Shown: positions 63,485 through 64,000 of the stretch, piece after piece
Layout of the letters: every line of letters begins with the position of its first letter
How positions within the stretch are numbered: the first letter of the stretch is position 1
Origin: Sulfomarinibacter sp963733915
GTDB taxonomy: Bacteria > Acidobacteriota > Thermoanaerobaculia > Thermoanaerobaculales > Sulfomarinibacteraceae
Assembly: GCA_963733915.1 (NCBI GenBank)
Contig: CAVTEP010000003.1
Coordinates: 124,001-188,000, forward strand
Length of the DNA: 64,000 bases
Reading direction: 5' to 3'
The notes under the pieces: generated by a model
What the model saw: only the letters and a program-made list of their open reading frames with translations
Told to the model about the DNA's origin: nothing
Databases searched by the model: none
Made by a program: the position numbers and the translations under genes

Positions 63485-64000
63485 AGCGAGTCTCTACCGG
63501 GTTGAGACCGGCCTCTTCGGCGCGATGGACCTGGTTCCGACCACCCGTCTTGGCCCGGTAGAGAGCGTTGTCAGCCGCCTGCATGAGCTCGACCTGCTCG
63601 GAAGCGTCGTCGGGAAACACAGCCACGCCCCCTGAGATCGTCACCCGGCCGAGCGGTTGCGTGGCTCCGCCTTCGAACGGGTACTCTTCGATCCGTTTTC
63701 GGACCATCCCTGCGGCTGTCATCGCCTGCGCTCCGGTGCGGTTCGGCATGACGAGGAGGAACTCCTCACCCCCGAATCTGCCGAAGACATCGTCGGCACG
63801 CACCGTGTCCTTCACCAACTCCGCCAGCTTCGAAAGTAGGCGGTCACCGGCGAGGTGGCCATTAGTGTCGTTGTAGATCTTGAAGTTGTCGAGGTCGAAG
63901 ATGAACACCGCGGCCTTTCCGCCGTTTGTGCGCGCCTCGTGGAGGGCCAACCCGAGTCGGCGCAGCAGGGCGCCCTTGTTGAAGATCTTGGTCAGCTTGT
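63483..64000 (-). CDS. GGDEF-domain diguanylate cyclase, truncated by window edge
   Basis: The last 171 residues of a diguanylate cyclase are visible. The GGDEF core has FDLDNFKIYNDTNGHLAGD, RFGGEEFLLVMP (GGEEF active site) and ISGGVAVFPDD. The upstream part (KLTKIFNKGALLRRLGLAL) continues past the window, so any sensor domain is not seen. It makes cyclic di-GMP if complete. The terminal AADNALYRAKTGGRNQV is typical. Confidence 0.9.
   Translation of the reverse strand, partial: KLTKIFNKGALLRRLGLALHEARTNGGKAAVFIFDLDNFKIYNDTNGHLAGDRLLSKLAELVKDTVRADDVFGRFGGEEFLLVMPNRTGAQAMTAAGMVRKRIEEYPFEGGATQPLGRVTISGGVAVFPDDASEQVELMQAADNALYRAKTGGRNQVHRAEEAGLNPVETR

Noticed and set aside
1..64000. CRISPR array, tRNA or rRNA genes, insertion sequences, prophage
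   Set aside because: I saw no regular 25-40 base repeats with spacers, no tRNA-like cloverleaf ends, no transposase or integrase motifs. The tandem repeats present have 7-, 8- or 33-base periods without spacers.

Overview
The window looks like part of a high-GC, diderm (LPS-making), anaerobic bacterium. Its outer-membrane assembly and lipid A genes show the diderm envelope. Its main content is an anaerobic aromatic-degradation island. Gene order at the left end (lysS, lolC/E, lolD, clpC, bamA, skp, lpxD, fabZ, lpxA) and the intergenic heptamer repeats would fit an uncultured Acidobacteriota. That placement is an inference from memory of gene order, not a proven assignment.

Layout. 0-12 kb: minus-strand housekeeping and envelope operon. 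12-17 kb: CPBP protease, a frameshifted CCA/poly(A) polymerase-type gene, a VOC protein and the CstA transporter. 17-31.5 kb: glutaryl-CoA dehydrogenase on the plus strand, facing a minus-strand operon. That operon carries a 3-hydroxyacyl-CoA dehydrogenase, two thiolases, a dehydrogenase/hydratase fusion, 6-oxocyclohex-1-ene-1-carbonyl-CoA hydrolase (oah), a molybdenum hydroxylase, an alpha/beta hydrolase, an SDR and a DUF35 protein. 32-45.4 kb: a complete class II (tungsten) benzoyl-CoA reductase operon in the order bamB-C-D-E-F-G-H-I, preceded by fdhD and a tetR gene and followed by a translationally coupled HD-domain gene. 45.5-51.8 kb: a plus-strand operon with a 2-hydroxyacyl-CoA dehydratase-type D component, its ATPase activator, an ADP-forming acyl-CoA synthetase and a sodium:solute symporter, all riddled with single-base frameshifts. 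51.8-53.6 kb: cyclohexa-1,5-diene-1-carbonyl-CoA hydratase (dch) plus a ketopantoate-reductase-like dehydrogenase. 53.9-64 kb: holC, murA, a broken membrane protein gene, rnd, a methyltransferase, an exported beta-helix-like protein, kbl, a STAS protein and a truncated GGDEF protein.

How it works together. Benzoyl-CoA would be dearomatised by BamB-I, hydrated by Dch, oxidised by a dehydrogenase that is not the usual zinc-ADH type (candidates are present), ring-opened by Oah to 3-hydroxypimelyl-CoA, beta-oxidised to glutaryl-CoA and decarboxylated by GcdH to crotonyl-CoA. The window therefore holds nearly the whole lower benzoyl-CoA pathway. The most striking single detail is that bamF is split by an in-frame TGA exactly where MvhD-type proteins carry a cysteine. 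A perfect hairpin follows it, so BamF is almost certainly a selenoprotein that ordinary gene calling truncates. Note that two unrelated gene families share the name bam: the outer-membrane bamA near 4 kb and the benzoate genes at 33-44 kb.
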